A DNA stretch of 64,000 bases. It comes from Enterococcus sp. DIV2402. GTDB taxonomy: Bacteria; Bacillota; Bacilli; Lactobacillales; Enterococcaceae. How positions within the stretch are numbered: the stretch's first letter is position 1; each line of letters opens with the position of its first letter. The notes below the pieces were generated by a model that saw nothing but the letters and a program-made list of their open reading frames with translations, was not told the DNA's origin and made no database searches. The stretch is from positions 1,278,501-1,342,500 of the forward strand of contig NZ_CP147251.1 in assembly GCF_017426705.2 (NCBI RefSeq), given 5' to 3'. Positions 35,254-44,447 of this stretch are shown one piece after another. The position numbers were made by a program, and so were the translations under genes.

Positions 35254-35266
35254 AGTATGGTCACTT
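35231..35266 (+). promoter_or_regulatory. BusR operator over the busA promoter
   Basis: Perfect inverted repeat AAGTGACCA (35231-35239) / TGGTCACTT (35258-35266) with 18 bp between arms (22 bp between GTGAC and GTCAC cores). The left arm lies just after the -35 and the right arm just after the -10, so binding to both would block the promoter. Wide spacing suits a tetramer or long dimer. Confidence 0.85.
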
Positions 35267-35318
35267 AGGTGAGGTTTTCAGAAAAAATCATGAAATAAAT
35301 GAAAAGGAGTGTTTTTGT

Positions 35319-36539
35319 TTGAGTAAAGTTCGTGTTGAACATCTAACAAAAGTCTTTGGGAAAAAGAGCCAACAAGCATTAGCTATGGTTAAAGAAAATA
35401 AAAGTAAAAATGAAATCGTCGAAAAAACGGGGGCAACAGTCGGGGTTTATGACGCAAGTTTTGAAGTGAACGAAGGAGAAATTTTCGTTATCATGGGATT
35501 ATCTGGTAGTGGTAAATCTACATTAATCCGTTTATTGAATCGCTTAATTGAACCTTCGTCTGGAAATATCTACATTGATGGAGAAGATGTTTCAAAAATG
35601 ACCAAAGAACAATTGCGTGAAGTACGTCGTCATAAAATTAACATGGTATTCCAAAACTTCGGACTATTTCCGCAACGAACGATTCTAGAAAATACTGAAT
35701 ATGGATTAGAAGTACGTGGCGTGGCAAAAGAAGAACGTCGCCAACGTGCCGAGCAAGCTCTAGATAATTCTGGCTTGCTATCATTTAAAGATCAATATCC
35801 AAACCAATTATCTGGTGGGATGCAACAGCGTGTAGGTTTAGCTCGCGCATTAGCTAACGATCCGGAAATTTTATTGATGGATGAGGCTTTTTCTGCACTT
35901 GATCCATTAATTCGTCGTGAAATGCAAGATGAATTATTAGAGTTACAACAAAGAGTACAAAAAACGATTATCTTTATTACACATGACTTGAATGAAGCGT
36001 TGCGTATTGGTGACCGTATTGCTTTGATGAAAGACGGTCAAATTATGCAAATTGGTACAGGAGAAGAAATTTTAACAAATCCTGCAAATGACTTTGTTCG
36101 TGAATTCGTTGAGGATGTAGATCGTTCGAAAGTATTAACTGCAGAAAACATCATGGTACCAGCTTTAACAACGAATATTGAAATTGACGGACCAAATGTT
36201 GCACTACAACGTATGCGTAAAGAAGAAGTAAGTATGTTGTTAGCAGTTGACCGTAAACGTCAATTGAAAGGTAGCTTGACAGCAGAATCTGCACGTGAAG
36301 CACGTAAAAATGAATTATCACTAAAAGAAGTCATTGATAAAAATGTGCAAAAAGTACACAAAGATACTTTGGTATCAGAAATCTTTAATTTAATTTATGA
36401 TTCACCAACACCACTAGCAGTAGTGGATGATAATGATCGTTTGATGGGCGTTGTGATTCGAGGAACTGTCATTGGCGCATTAACTGACATTGAATCAAAA
36501 GATGAAACCACACACGAAGGAGTAACTACGAATGCTTAA
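35319..36539 (+). CDS. busAA: Glycine betaine ABC transporter ATPase (BusAA/OpuAA), 406 aa
   Basis: ATPase of the osmoprotectant importer. N-terminal extension typical of ProV/OpuAA, Walker [10 protein letters not shown] (about 66-74), signature [11 protein letters not shown], Walker [14 protein letters not shown], then a tandem CBS domain region (about 280-395) that in OpuA senses ionic strength and c-di-AMP. TTG start with AAAAGGAG ten bases before (35302-35309). The end overlaps the permease gene by 8 nt. Controlled by the BusR operator. Confidence 0.93.
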   Translation: MSKVRVEHLTKVFGKKSQQALAMVKENKSKNEIVEKTGATVGVYDASFEVNEGEIFVIMGLSGSGKSTLIRLLNRLIEPSSGNIYIDGEDVSKMTKEQLREVRRHKINMVFQNFGLFPQRTILENTEYGLEVRGVAKEERRQRAEQALDNSGLLSFKDQYPNQLSGGMQQRVGLARALANDPEILLMDEAFSALDPLIRREMQDELLELQQRVQKTIIFITHDLNEALRIGDRIALMKDGQIMQIGTGEEILTNPANDFVREFVEDVDRSKVLTAENIMVPALTTNIEIDGPNVALQRMRKEEVSMLLAVDRKRQLKGSLTAESAREARKNELSLKEVIDKNVQKVHKDTLVSEIFNLIYDSPTPLAVVDDNDRLMGVVIRGTVIGALTDIESKDETTHEGVTTNA

Positions 36540-38253
36540 TTTTTTACAACAACCGATTCCTGTATCAGATTGGGTAACCAATGCAACTGATTGGCTAACC
36601 AATACATTCGCAGGATTATTCTCAGTTTTACAAACGATTGGACAATTTGTCATGGAAGGCATGACGAATGGTTTATTATTAGTACCACCGCTACTAATGT
36701 TATTAATTGTTACTGCAGTCGCTTATTTTATCTCAGGAAAAAAATGGGGATTAACTGCATTTACCTTTATTGGTTTATTATTTATTTATAACCAAGGTTT
36801 ATGGACAGCCTTAATGAATACTGTCACATTGGTTATTATTTCAAGTTTAGTATCAATTATCATAGGTGTTCCATTAGGTATTTTAATGGCGAAAAGTGAA
36901 AAAGCTCAAAGTATTATTACACCAGTTCTTGACTTTATGCAAACAATGCCGGGATTTGTTTATTTAATTCCAGCGGTTGCTTTCTTCGGAATTGGGATGG
37001 TGCCAGGAGTATTTGCTTCTGTTATTTTCGCATTACCACCAACTGTTCGTATGACTAACTTAGGGATTCGTCAAGTACCAACTGAATTAGTTGAAGCTTC
37101 TGATTCATTTGGTGGAACAGGAAAACAAAAATTATTTAAATTAGAATTACCATTAGCTAAAAGCACAATTTTTGCCGGTATTAACCAAACAATCATGCTA
37201 GCTTTATCAATGGTTGTTATTGCATCAATGATTGGTGCACCTGGTTTAGGTCAAGGGGTCTTATCGGCTGTTCAACGTTCACAAGTAGGTAGCGGTTTTG
37301 TTAACGGTTTGGCATTAGTTGTTTTAGCGATTATTATGGATCGATTTACACAAAATATGAATCGTCCAAAAAGCAATAAAGAACCAAAAACTGCTAAACA
37401 AAAGAAAGTCATTACAGGCGCAATTATTGCGGCAATCGTCGTTTTAGTTGGCGGAACAGTCATTAGTTCAATGCTAGGTGATAAAAAAGAAACAGTAAAT
37501 CTAGCTTATGTTGAATGGGACACAGAAGTTGCTTCAACGACGGTCGTTTCCGAAGTATTGAGAGACATGGGTTATGAAGTGAACATGACACCTTTAGACA
37601 ATGCAATTATGTGGGAAGCTGTAGCAAATGGTGAAGCAGACGGTATGGTAGCTGCTTGGTTGCCAGGTACACATGGTACGCAATATGAAAAGTTTAAAGA
37701 TAAAGTTGAAAACTTAGGGCCAAATTTAGAAGGTGGCGCACGTTTAGGTATCGTCGTTCCTTCATATATGGATGTTGATTCGATTGAAGATTTATCTGAT
37801 CAAGCCAACAAAACCATTGTAGGAATTGAACCTGGTGCAGGAGTTGTTTCTGCTGCTGAAAAAACAGTGGAAGAATATCCAAATTTATCTGATTGGAATC
37901 TAATGACTTCTTCTGGTGGTGCGATGACGACAGAACTAGCTAATGCAGTGAAGAATGAAAAAGAAATCGTCATTACTGGTTGGTCTCCACATTGGATGTT
38001 TTCTCGTTATGACTTGAAGTATCTGGAAGATCCAAAAGGGACGATGGGTGGCGAAGAAAGTATTCATACAATGGTTCGTCAAGGTCTGAAAGATGATATG
38101 CCAGAAGTTTATAATGTTTTGGATAATTTCTCTTGGGAATTAGAAGATATTGAAGGTATGATGCTAGAAATCGAAAATGGTACTGATCCAGTTCAAGCAG
38201 CAAGAGACTGGATGGATGCACATGAAGAAATCGTAAATAGCTGGAAACAATAA
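36532..38253 (+). CDS. busAB: Glycine betaine ABC permease fused to its binding domain (BusAB/OpuABC), 573 aa
   Basis: N-terminal amphipathic helix and about seven or eight membrane helices (about 40-285) with the EAA-type loop near [17 protein letters not shown], then a tethered extracellular binding domain (about 320-573). Betaine-cage tryptophans are in [17 protein letters not shown] and TGWSPHW. In this domain the order is the WDTE half first and the IEPGAG/TGWSPHW half second, as in Lactococcus OpuA. Two receptors per transporter dimer are therefore built in. Confidence 0.93.
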   Translation: MLNFLQQPIPVSDWVTNATDWLTNTFAGLFSVLQTIGQFVMEGMTNGLLLVPPLLMLLIVTAVAYFISGKKWGLTAFTFIGLLFIYNQGLWTALMNTVTLVIISSLVSIIIGVPLGILMAKSEKAQSIITPVLDFMQTMPGFVYLIPAVAFFGIGMVPGVFASVIFALPPTVRMTNLGIRQVPTELVEASDSFGGTGKQKLFKLELPLAKSTIFAGINQTIMLALSMVVIASMIGAPGLGQGVLSAVQRSQVGSGFVNGLALVVLAIIMDRFTQNMNRPKSNKEPKTAKQKKVITGAIIAAIVVLVGGTVISSMLGDKKETVNLAYVEWDTEVASTTVVSEVLRDMGYEVNMTPLDNAIMWEAVANGEADGMVAAWLPGTHGTQYEKFKDKVENLGPNLEGGARLGIVVPSYMDVDSIEDLSDQANKTIVGIEPGAGVVSAAEKTVEEYPNLSDWNLMTSSGGAMTTELANAVKNEKEIVITGWSPHWMFSRYDLKYLEDPKGTMGGEESIHTMVRQGLKDDMPEVYNVLDNFSWELEDIEGMMLEIENGTDPVQAARDWMDAHEEIVNSWKQ

Positions 38254-38258
38254 CAATT

Positions 38259-38304
38259 AAAAAGCTTGTAAGATAACGTAATGTTTTCCTACAAGCTTTT
38301 TATT
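38259..38304 (+). terminator. Terminator or attenuator between busAB and the lipoprotein gene
   Basis: AAAAAGCTTGTA / TACAAGCTTTTT around a 19-nt loop, then T-rich sequence. It would reduce or stop read-through into the next gene. Confidence 0.8.
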
Positions 38305-38331
38305 TATAAAAGAAAGGATTGTTACACGTTT

Positions 38332-39216
38332 ATGAAAATGAAAATAGGAAGTATGTTGGTTTTAGCCGGAACAGTATTATTAGCTGGTTGCGGGGCAGAA
38401 CAAGCAACGAATACAGAAAATATCGAAGAGTTTGTTGATTATACAATTACCGGAGTTGAACCTGGCGCAGGAGTAACTGAAGCAGCACATCATACAATGG
38501 ATGCTTATGAGAATTTACAGGGGTGGACCTTACAAGAAAGTTCAACCGCTGGAATGTTAGCTTCTTTGCAACAAGCGATTCGGAATGAAGAACCCATTAT
38601 TATTACAGGTTGGACACCACATTGGATTTTTGAAGAATATGAGTTAAAAATGTTAGAGGATCCACAAGAGACGATGGGTGGCGCAGAGGAAATCCGAACC
38701 ATTGCTCGCAAAGGATTAAAAGAAGAACAACCAGAAGCCTATCAAATTATTGATAATTTTAATTGGACACTAGAAGATATGCAAGAAGTTGTAAATAATG
38801 GGGTAGATCGACCATTTCCAGAAGTAGTAGAAGAGTGGATTACAGCCAATACTGATAAGGTTTCTGAATGGACAAAGGGTACAAAAAAAGTAGAGGGTGA
38901 AACACTTGAGTTGGTGTCAACACCTTGGGATACCGAGCGTGCGTCTTCTGAATTAATCAAACAAGTATTAGAAGGTCAAGGCTATACTGTAAAAATGACT
39001 GATGTAGAACCAGCTATTATGTTCCAAGCAGTTGCGTCTGGACAAGCCGATTTTAGTGTGGCACCATGGTTGCCATTAACGCACCAGTCATTTTATGAAA
39101 AATACAGTGATGACATTGATGATTTAGGTGCAAACTTAGTGGGTACACAAAACGGTTTTGTTGTGCCAAGCTACATGGAGATTGACTCAATCGAAGACTT
39201 ACAAGCCAAACCATAA
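38332..39216 (+). CDS. OpuAC-type glycine betaine-binding lipoprotein, circularly permuted relative to BusAB, 294 aa
   Basis: Lipoprotein (signal ending VLLAGC, Cys20) with a complete betaine-binding fold. The half containing GVEPGAG and TGWTPHW comes first and the half with TPWDTERAS and APWLPLTH comes second: the order of Bacillus OpuAC and the reverse of the domain fused in BusAB upstream. The three cage tryptophan motifs are present, so binding should be intact. Ends at SIEDLQ like OpuAC, so it is not truncated. Start 38332 has AGAAAGGA 13 bases away, rather far. It may offer a second receptor to the same transporter. Confidence 0.88.
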   Translation: MKMKIGSMLVLAGTVLLAGCGAEQATNTENIEEFVDYTITGVEPGAGVTEAAHHTMDAYENLQGWTLQESSTAGMLASLQQAIRNEEPIIITGWTPHWIFEEYELKMLEDPQETMGGAEEIRTIARKGLKEEQPEAYQIIDNFNWTLEDMQEVVNNGVDRPFPEVVEEWITANTDKVSEWTKGTKKVEGETLELVSTPWDTERASSELIKQVLEGQGYTVKMTDVEPAIMFQAVASGQADFSVAPWLPLTHQSFYEKYSDDIDDLGANLVGTQNGFVVPSYMEIDSIEDLQAKP

Positions 39217-39250
39217 AAAAATAAGGCATCCATGCGGTGCCTTATTTTTC
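39216..39250. terminator. Bidirectional terminator, lipoprotein gene / rnhC
   Basis: AAAATAAGGCA / TGCCTTATTTT hairpin with flanking A- and T-runs between converging genes. Confidence 0.85.
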
Positions 39251-40141
39251 TGCAATTTTCTGTGCTTTTTGTGTGTTCGCAAAATGTAATTTTGCATAGT
39301 CTGATAAAAGTGATAAGCCACCTTTTTTTAAAAGTTTTGCAGCCACTTGATCGGATTTATTACCAGCACCGGATGGAAGCGTGTAACCCACTTCTTTTGA
39401 CGCACGCTCTAATTCTTCTAGGAAATGTGCGCGACACAAAATAGAGGCAGCAGCAACTGCTAAGTGGTACTGTTCTCCTTTAGTAATGAAGTATAAATTT
39501 TCTGTTATTTGTGTTTTTTCCATTTGTAGATACTTACGATAGTTTTTTTCGCTTGTAAACTGATCAATTAAAATTCCCTCTGGTTTCGTGGGTGCGATTT
39601 TTTGAAGTAATAATTGAATCGCTTGATTATGCAAAGCCACTTTCATTCGTACAGCATTGTATTGTGGCTGGATTTGATTATATTTTTCAGGCGTAACAGT
39701 CAATAATTGAAAAGGGACAGCTTCTTTAATTTGCGGAGCTAATTGTCGAATTTGGGGGTCAGTTAACATTTTGGAATCCTTGACACCTAATTTTTTTAAG
39801 GTTGGCAAGATTGCTGTTTCCGCATACACAGCACAAACAATTAATGGACCAAAGTAACTACCATTGCCCACCTCGTCACTACCAATAATACTTTTTTGTG
39901 AGAAATTTTTTGGTAATTCATTGCTACTTGGAGTAGTTGTTGTTTGCCAACGATTTGCTTCTGCTTCAGCATTGCTTCCTTGAAACATCACTTTTCCTGA
40001 GATATAGGCAGTAATAGTTGTGCCGTCTTTTTTGGCAACGAAATGCGTATGTGGCACTTGCTTATTTAAGAGGTACGCTTGATAATACTCACGGACATTG
40101 GATAATTCATTTTTGGCTAATTTGATGACACTTGTACTCAT
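39242..40141 (-). CDS. rnhC: Ribonuclease HIII, 299 aa
   Basis: Removes RNA from RNA/DNA hybrids. N-terminal TBP-like substrate-binding domain (1-75) with the fold of RNase HIII, then the RNase H domain opening with IIGSDEVGNGSYFGP (acidic D and E of the active site), KDSKMLTD and the late AAASILCRA segment. Length near 300 is usual. AGGAAGGA precedes the ATG on the minus strand. Divergent from zapA, as in many Firmicutes. Confidence 0.95.
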   Translation of the reverse strand: MSTSVIKLAKNELSNVREYYQAYLLNKQVPHTHFVAKKDGTTITAYISGKVMFQGSNAEAEANRWQTTTTPSSNELPKNFSQKSIIGSDEVGNGSYFGPLIVCAVYAETAILPTLKKLGVKDSKMLTDPQIRQLAPQIKEAVPFQLLTVTPEKYNQIQPQYNAVRMKVALHNQAIQLLLQKIAPTKPEGILIDQFTSEKNYRKYLQMEKTQITENLYFITKGEQYHLAVAAASILCRAHFLEELERASKEVGYTLPSGAGNKSDQVAAKLLKKGGLSLLSDYAKLHFANTQKAQKIAEK

Positions 40142-40165
40142 AAGTTCAGTCCTTCCTGTTTTTTG

Positions 40166-40194
40166 ATTTTAACATACAAAAAAATTATTTTGAA
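40166..40194 (-). promoter_or_regulatory. Promoter of rnhC
   Basis: On the minus strand: TTCAAA, 17 bp, TAAAAT, ending 25 nt before the start codon. Confidence 0.55.
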
Positions 40195-40263
40195 CATGGA
40201 AAAAAATTCTTGTTTCTTTTATAATTTTAAGAAGTGTGTAAAGAAAAAAATAATATAAAGTGC

Positions 40264-40269
40264 TATAAT
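40264..40269 (+). promoter_or_regulatory. -10 element of zapA
   Basis: TATAAT 36 nt before the zapA start; no good -35 visible. Confidence 0.45.
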
Positions 40270-40304
40270 AGAAAAGACTTGCAAGAATGAGGGAGCTGAA
40301 ACAT

Positions 40305-40745
40305 GTGGCGACGCAAAAGAAACGTTATAAAGCTATTATCGATAATCAAAGCTACACAATTATTGGTCCAGAAAGTTCACAGCATATGGATCGAGTCACA
40401 AAACTTGTCAATGCGCAACTGAATGAAATAAAAGCTATTTCAACACATATCGATACAGAGCAAGCAGCAATATTGTTGGCAATCAATGCAATTTCTGATC
40501 AATTGAAAAAACAAGAACAACTTCTTTTGCTTAAAAAGAAAAATGAAGAACTCCAACAAAAGGCAATCCGCGTTGTCGAATTGGAAAATCGGATTCAACG
40601 AATTGAAGCAATCGAAGTCGAAGCCAAAGAAGTTCTTGAACGAACAGGACAGTCAGATAAAAAAATTCGGAATCACGTTGAAGCTCAACAAATTTTGAAT
40701 GAAGAACGCAAACGAACGATACAGCAAAAAGCCTCACAGGGGTAG
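40305..40745 (+). CDS. zapA: Cell division protein ZapA, 146 aa
   Basis: Promotes FtsZ bundling at the septum. Small N-terminal domain (KRYKAIIDNQSYTIIGPESSQHM) followed by the long helix and coiled coil that forms dimers and tetramers (about 35-130). The GTG at 40305 is chosen because GAGGGAG (40289-40295) is nine bases upstream; the in-frame ATG at 40287 precedes that site. The length is longer than Gram-negative ZapA but normal for enterococci. Followed by cvpA after 16 nt. Confidence 0.9.
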   Translation: MATQKKRYKAIIDNQSYTIIGPESSQHMDRVTKLVNAQLNEIKAISTHIDTEQAAILLAINAISDQLKKQEQLLLLKKKNEELQQKAIRVVELENRIQRIEAIEVEAKEVLERTGQSDKKIRNHVEAQQILNEERKRTIQQKASQG

Positions 40746-40761
40746 CAGAAAGGATACTTGA

Positions 40762-41310
40762 ATGATTGGATTTTTACTCTTTTTAATTCTACTTTTCGCT
40801 TTTTATGAAGGTGCTAGAAGAAGAACTACTTTACAATTGGTTTATTTTGGAGGTTTTGTTCTCTCTTATTGGGTTGCAAAACATTTTTACCAACCACTGG
40901 GGGAGAAATTGGAATTGTACGTTCCATATTTATCTGTTTCGCCAGACACTAAAATGGTTTTTTATAGCCAAGAACTGTCGTTTGATTTAGATCAAGCCTA
41001 TTATGCAGGAGTGGCGTTTATTACTTTAATGGTTCTCGGTTGGTTAGTTACAAAACTAATTGGCGTAATCTTAAGAGATTTACGTTTTAGAAATAGTTTA
41101 TTTGAATATGATTGGGTGGTTGCAGGTGTTTTGAATGTGATGATTGTCTACACATTTATTTTCTTAGTTTTATTCCTGTTAACAACTATTCCATTCGATG
41201 CTATCCAACAGTTATTTGAAAAGAGTGGATCAATGAGGTTTATCATTGAAAAATCTCCATTCCTATCAAAACCATTCTATCAACTATGGATCACAGATAT
41301 TATTCGCTAA
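40762..41310 (+). CDS. cvpA: CvpA-family membrane protein, 182 aa
   Basis: Four-helix membrane protein (about 1-22, 24-42, 80-102, 118-145) of the CvpA family (colicin V production homologue), conserved between zapA and mutS2 in Firmicutes. Function in this group is not known; in other bacteria it affects envelope stress and bile tolerance. Confidence 0.88.
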   Translation: MIGFLLFLILLFAFYEGARRRTTLQLVYFGGFVLSYWVAKHFYQPLGEKLELYVPYLSVSPDTKMVFYSQELSFDLDQAYYAGVAFITLMVLGWLVTKLIGVILRDLRFRNSLFEYDWVVAGVLNVMIVYTFIFLVLFLLTTIPFDAIQQLFEKSGSMRFIIEKSPFLSKPFYQLWITDIIR

Positions 41311-41394
41311 AAAAGTAGAGCAGCTGTGTTGTTAATCAACCCTGCTCTCTTTTATTGGCAACAAAATGAATGAAGAAATGTAGGTGAATAATGA

Positions 41395-43761
41395 ATGAAT
41401 AAACGGATTTTAGAAACACTAGAGTTCAATCAAGTAAAACAACAGATTTCGCAATATTTAGTGACTGCCCAAGGACAAGAAGAATTGCGTGATTTATTGC
41501 CCGTAACAGATATACAAGTCATTACTGCTTGGTTAGAAGAAACAGAAGATGGGATTAAAGCGCAACGTCTGCGTGGCGGAATCCCTGTACCTAAAATTGA
41601 AAATATTCGTCCCCATATGAAACGAATTGAGATTGGGGCGGATTTGAATGGTATCGAATTAGCACAAGTCTCACGAGTTTTATCAACAACGAATGAAGTC
41701 AAACGTTTTTTAGAAGATTTACGTGATAGCGAAATTGAATTTCAACGTTTGTACGATTGGGAAGAACAGCTGACGACGTTACCTGAATTAAGTCGTCGAT
41801 TAAAAACCGCAATTGATGAAGATGGACGTGTGACTGACGATGCTTCATCCGAATTACGAATCATTCGTGGCAATATTCGTCGTAGTGAACAAACGATTCG
41901 AGAGAGTCTTGATAATATTGTCCGTGGAAGTAATGCTCGTTATTTAAGTGACGCGATTGTTACTATGCGTAATGAACGTTATGTAATTCCTGTAAAACAA
42001 GAATATCGTGGGATTTTTGGAGGTGTTGTTCATGATCAAAGTGCTTCAGGACAAACCTTATTTATTGAACCTCGTCAAATTGTCGAATTAAATAATCGAT
42101 TGCGTCAGCACCAAATTGCAGAGCGTAATGAAATTTCTCGTATTTTATCTGAATTGTCTGCGGAATTAGTTCCGTATCGTAAAGATATTCTTCATAATGC
42201 GTATGTTATTGGAAAATTTGATTTTATGAACGGAAAAGCACGCTTTGCAAAAGAACTAAAAGCTGTTGTTCCAGCGATTAGTGAAGAAAATCATGTCTTC
42301 TTTAAACAAGCGCGTCATCCATTAATCGATCAAGAAAAAGTCGTAGCAAATGATATTTTGATTGGAGACGAGTATCAAGCAGTGGTAATCACCGGTCCGA
42401 ATACAGGTGGTAAAACAATTACTTTAAAAACACTAGGTTTACTACAATTAATGGGGCAATCTGGTTTGCCTATTCCTGTTGATGAAGAAAGTCAAATGGG
42501 AATTTTTAAAGAAATTTTTGCCGATATTGGCGATGAACAATCAATTGAGCAGAGTTTGTCTACATTCTCTTCACATATGACCAATATCGTTGCGATTTTA
42601 GATAAGGTAGATAGTGACAGCTTAGTTTTGTTTGATGAATTAGGTGCGGGGACTGACCCTCAAGAAGGGGCAGCTTTAGCCATTGCAATTTTAGATGAAA
42701 TTGGAGCAAAGTCTGCTTATGTCATGGCAACAACGCATTATCCTGAATTAAAAGTCTATGGTTATAACCGATCTAAAACAGTGAACGCTTCAATGGAATT
42801 TGATGTGGATACGTTAAGTCCAACTTATCGTTTACTAATCGGTGTTCCAGGCCGTAGTAATGCCTTTGAGATTTCAAAACGACTTGGCTTGACAGGTCAC
42901 ATTATTGATGCGGCCAAACAAATTATGGACGGCGAAAGTCAAGATTTGAACGACATGATTGCCGACTTAGAAAATCGTCGTAAAATGGCCGAAACAGAAT
43001 ATTTGGAAGTTCGTCAATATGTTGATGAAGCCCAACGCTTGCATAAAGAATTACAGGATGCGTATGGTTATTTCTTTGAAGAACGTGAAAAAGAACTAGC
43101 GAAAGCGCGTCAAAAAGCCAATCAAATTGTAGAAGAAGCGAAAGAAGAATCCGAGAAAATTATCTCAGATATTCGTAAGATGCAATTAACAGGTGGACAA
43201 GCTCGCGTAAAAGAACATGAGTTAATTGATGCTAAAACACGTCTTTCCGATTTACATCAAGAAGAAAACCATTTGAAGAAAAACAAAGTCTTGAAAAAAG
43301 CCAAACAAGCGAAAAAGTTAAAAGCAGGCGATGAAGTTCTAGTAACTTCTTATGGACAACGTGGTGAATTGATTAAGCAAACCTCAAATGGACAATGGGA
43401 AGTTCAACTAGGCATTCTAAAAATGAAAGTTGATGAAGCAGATATTCAACCTGTTGCCCCTGTAAAAGAACCGGTTCAACGAATTGTGAATACTGTTCGT
43501 TCAGCAGATAGTTCTCATGTCTCCAATCAATTAGATTTACGTGGCAAACGTTACGAAGAAGCGTTAAATGAAGTCGACCAATATTTAGATGCCGCAATTT
43601 TAGCTGGTTATCCCCAAGTAACAGTCGTTCATGGAAAGGGAACCGGTGCTTTACGCCAAGGAATCATTGAGTATCTAAAAAATCATCGCAGTGTAAAAAG
43701 TTATGAATTTGCTCCAGCAAACCAAGGTGGTAATGGAGCAACAATCGTGAAATTTAAATAA
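41395..43761 (+). CDS. mutS2: Endonuclease MutS2, 788 aa
   Basis: MutS-like ATPase without mismatch-recognition domains; acts in ribosome collision rescue and recombination control in Firmicutes. Core and clamp (1-320), ATPase with Walker A ITGPNTGGKT (near 332-341) and Walker B LVLFDELGAGTDP, a coiled region (about 515-640), a KOW-like segment (about 645-690), and a C-terminal Smr nuclease domain with LDLRGKRYEEAL and VVHGKGTGALR. Full length. Confidence 0.96.
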   Translation: MNKRILETLEFNQVKQQISQYLVTAQGQEELRDLLPVTDIQVITAWLEETEDGIKAQRLRGGIPVPKIENIRPHMKRIEIGADLNGIELAQVSRVLSTTNEVKRFLEDLRDSEIEFQRLYDWEEQLTTLPELSRRLKTAIDEDGRVTDDASSELRIIRGNIRRSEQTIRESLDNIVRGSNARYLSDAIVTMRNERYVIPVKQEYRGIFGGVVHDQSASGQTLFIEPRQIVELNNRLRQHQIAERNEISRILSELSAELVPYRKDILHNAYVIGKFDFMNGKARFAKELKAVVPAISEENHVFFKQARHPLIDQEKVVANDILIGDEYQAVVITGPNTGGKTITLKTLGLLQLMGQSGLPIPVDEESQMGIFKEIFADIGDEQSIEQSLSTFSSHMTNIVAILDKVDSDSLVLFDELGAGTDPQEGAALAIAILDEIGAKSAYVMATTHYPELKVYGYNRSKTVNASMEFDVDTLSPTYRLLIGVPGRSNAFEISKRLGLTGHIIDAAKQIMDGESQDLNDMIADLENRRKMAETEYLEVRQYVDEAQRLHKELQDAYGYFFEEREKELAKARQKANQIVEEAKEESEKIISDIRKMQLTGGQARVKEHELIDAKTRLSDLHQEENHLKKNKVLKKAKQAKKLKAGDEVLVTSYGQRGELIKQTSNGQWEVQLGILKMKVDEADIQPVAPVKEPVQRIVNTVRSADSSHVSNQLDLRGKRYEEALNEVDQYLDAAILAGYPQVTVVHGKGTGALRQGIIEYLKNHRSVKSYEFAPANQGGNGATIVKFK

Positions 43762-43784
43762 CTTATCAAGAGTAAGCAAGATAG

Positions 43785-43813
43785 TTTTCAAGTGTAAATG
43801 AAGATGCTATACT
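43785..43813 (+). promoter_or_regulatory. trxA promoter
   Basis: TTTTCA (43785-43790), 17 bp, TATACT (43808-43813), ending 29 nt before trxA. Confidence 0.55.
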
Positions 43814-43842
43814 TTTGATATTGAATATTGGAGGTTACAAAA

Positions 43843-44157
43843 ATGGCAAAAAATATTACAGATGCAACATTCGCTGAAGAAACAGATAAAGGTTTAGTAT
43901 TAATTGACTTTTGGGCAACTTGGTGTGGACCTTGCCGTATGCAAGCACCAATTTTAGAACAATTAGCTGAAAATTATGATGAAGATGAATTCAAAATCGT
44001 AAAAATGGATGTTGATGAAAACCCAGAAACACCTGCATCATTTGGTGTAATGAGCATTCCAACATTAATCTTGAAAAAAGACGGCCAAGTCGTTGATAAA
44101 GCAATCGGTGTCCAAACAAAAGAACAAATCGAAGCAATGATTGCACCACACATGTAA
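43843..44157 (+). CDS. trxA: Thioredoxin, 104 aa
   Basis: Classic cytoplasmic thioredoxin: FWATWCGPCRMQAP redox site, buried D (LIDFWA) and the cis-Pro segment SIPTLI. Standard length. GGAGG precedes ATG 43843. A strong terminator follows. Confidence 0.96.
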   Translation: MAKNITDATFAEETDKGLVLIDFWATWCGPCRMQAPILEQLAENYDEDEFKIVKMDVDENPETPASFGVMSIPTLILKKDGQVVDKAIGVQTKEQIEAMIAPHM

Positions 44158-44164
44158 GAAAGAG

Positions 44165-44198
44165 AACCTGAGATGTATGACACATCTCAGGTTTTTTA
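44165..44198 (+). terminator. Terminator after trxA
   Basis: 12-bp stem AACCTGAGATGT / ACATCTCAGGTT with a five-base loop and T-run. Confidence 0.92.
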
Positions 44199-44202
44199 CT
44201 GC

Positions 44203-44245
44203 GAATCACTATGATTCGCCGACTGGAAGGAGAGCGAGAATAGCT
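44203..44245. repeat. 43-nt direct repeat, copy 1
   Basis: Starts with the palindrome GAATCACTATGATTC and continues CGCCGACTGGAAGGAGAG to AATAGCT. It matches copy 2 (44291-44333) at all but one base. The 45-nt spacer is relatively GC-rich compared with its surroundings. Confidence 0.9.
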
Positions 44246-44290
44246 GATGAGCAGTACTAGTCGAACGAAGCGAGAGTAGTTACCCGTAAG

Positions 44291-44333
44291 GAATCACTAT
44301 GATTCGCCGACTGAAAGGAGAGCGAGAATAGCT
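44291..44333. repeat. 43-nt direct repeat, copy 2
   Basis: Second copy of the GAATCACTATGATTC unit, with GAAAGG in place of GGAAGG. The pair fills most of the trxA-uvrC gap; no reading frame or transposase is associated. Confidence 0.9.
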
Positions 44334-44411
44334 ATTATTTTACTCTATCACAGCAAGCGTTAAACAAATTTACATAAAACTAAAACACTACGAACGGATG
44401 TTCCGATGTGC

Positions 44412-44417
44412 TATAAT
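44412..44417 (+). promoter_or_regulatory. -10 element of uvrC
   Basis: TATAAT 31 nt before the uvrC start codon; no strong -35 seen. Confidence 0.45.
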
Positions 44418-44447
44418 AATACAGAAAGAACGGAGGATGTCGTTTGC

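Noticed and set aside
38332..39216. Lipoprotein gene as a truncated duplicate of the busAB binding domain
   Set aside because: Both halves, all cage tryptophans, a proper lipoprotein signal and the OpuAC-like ending are present; the order is permuted, not cut.
44199..44340. Repeat pair as a CRISPR array
   Set aside because: Only two units, repeat too long, unit contains its own palindrome at one end, and no cas genes are nearby.
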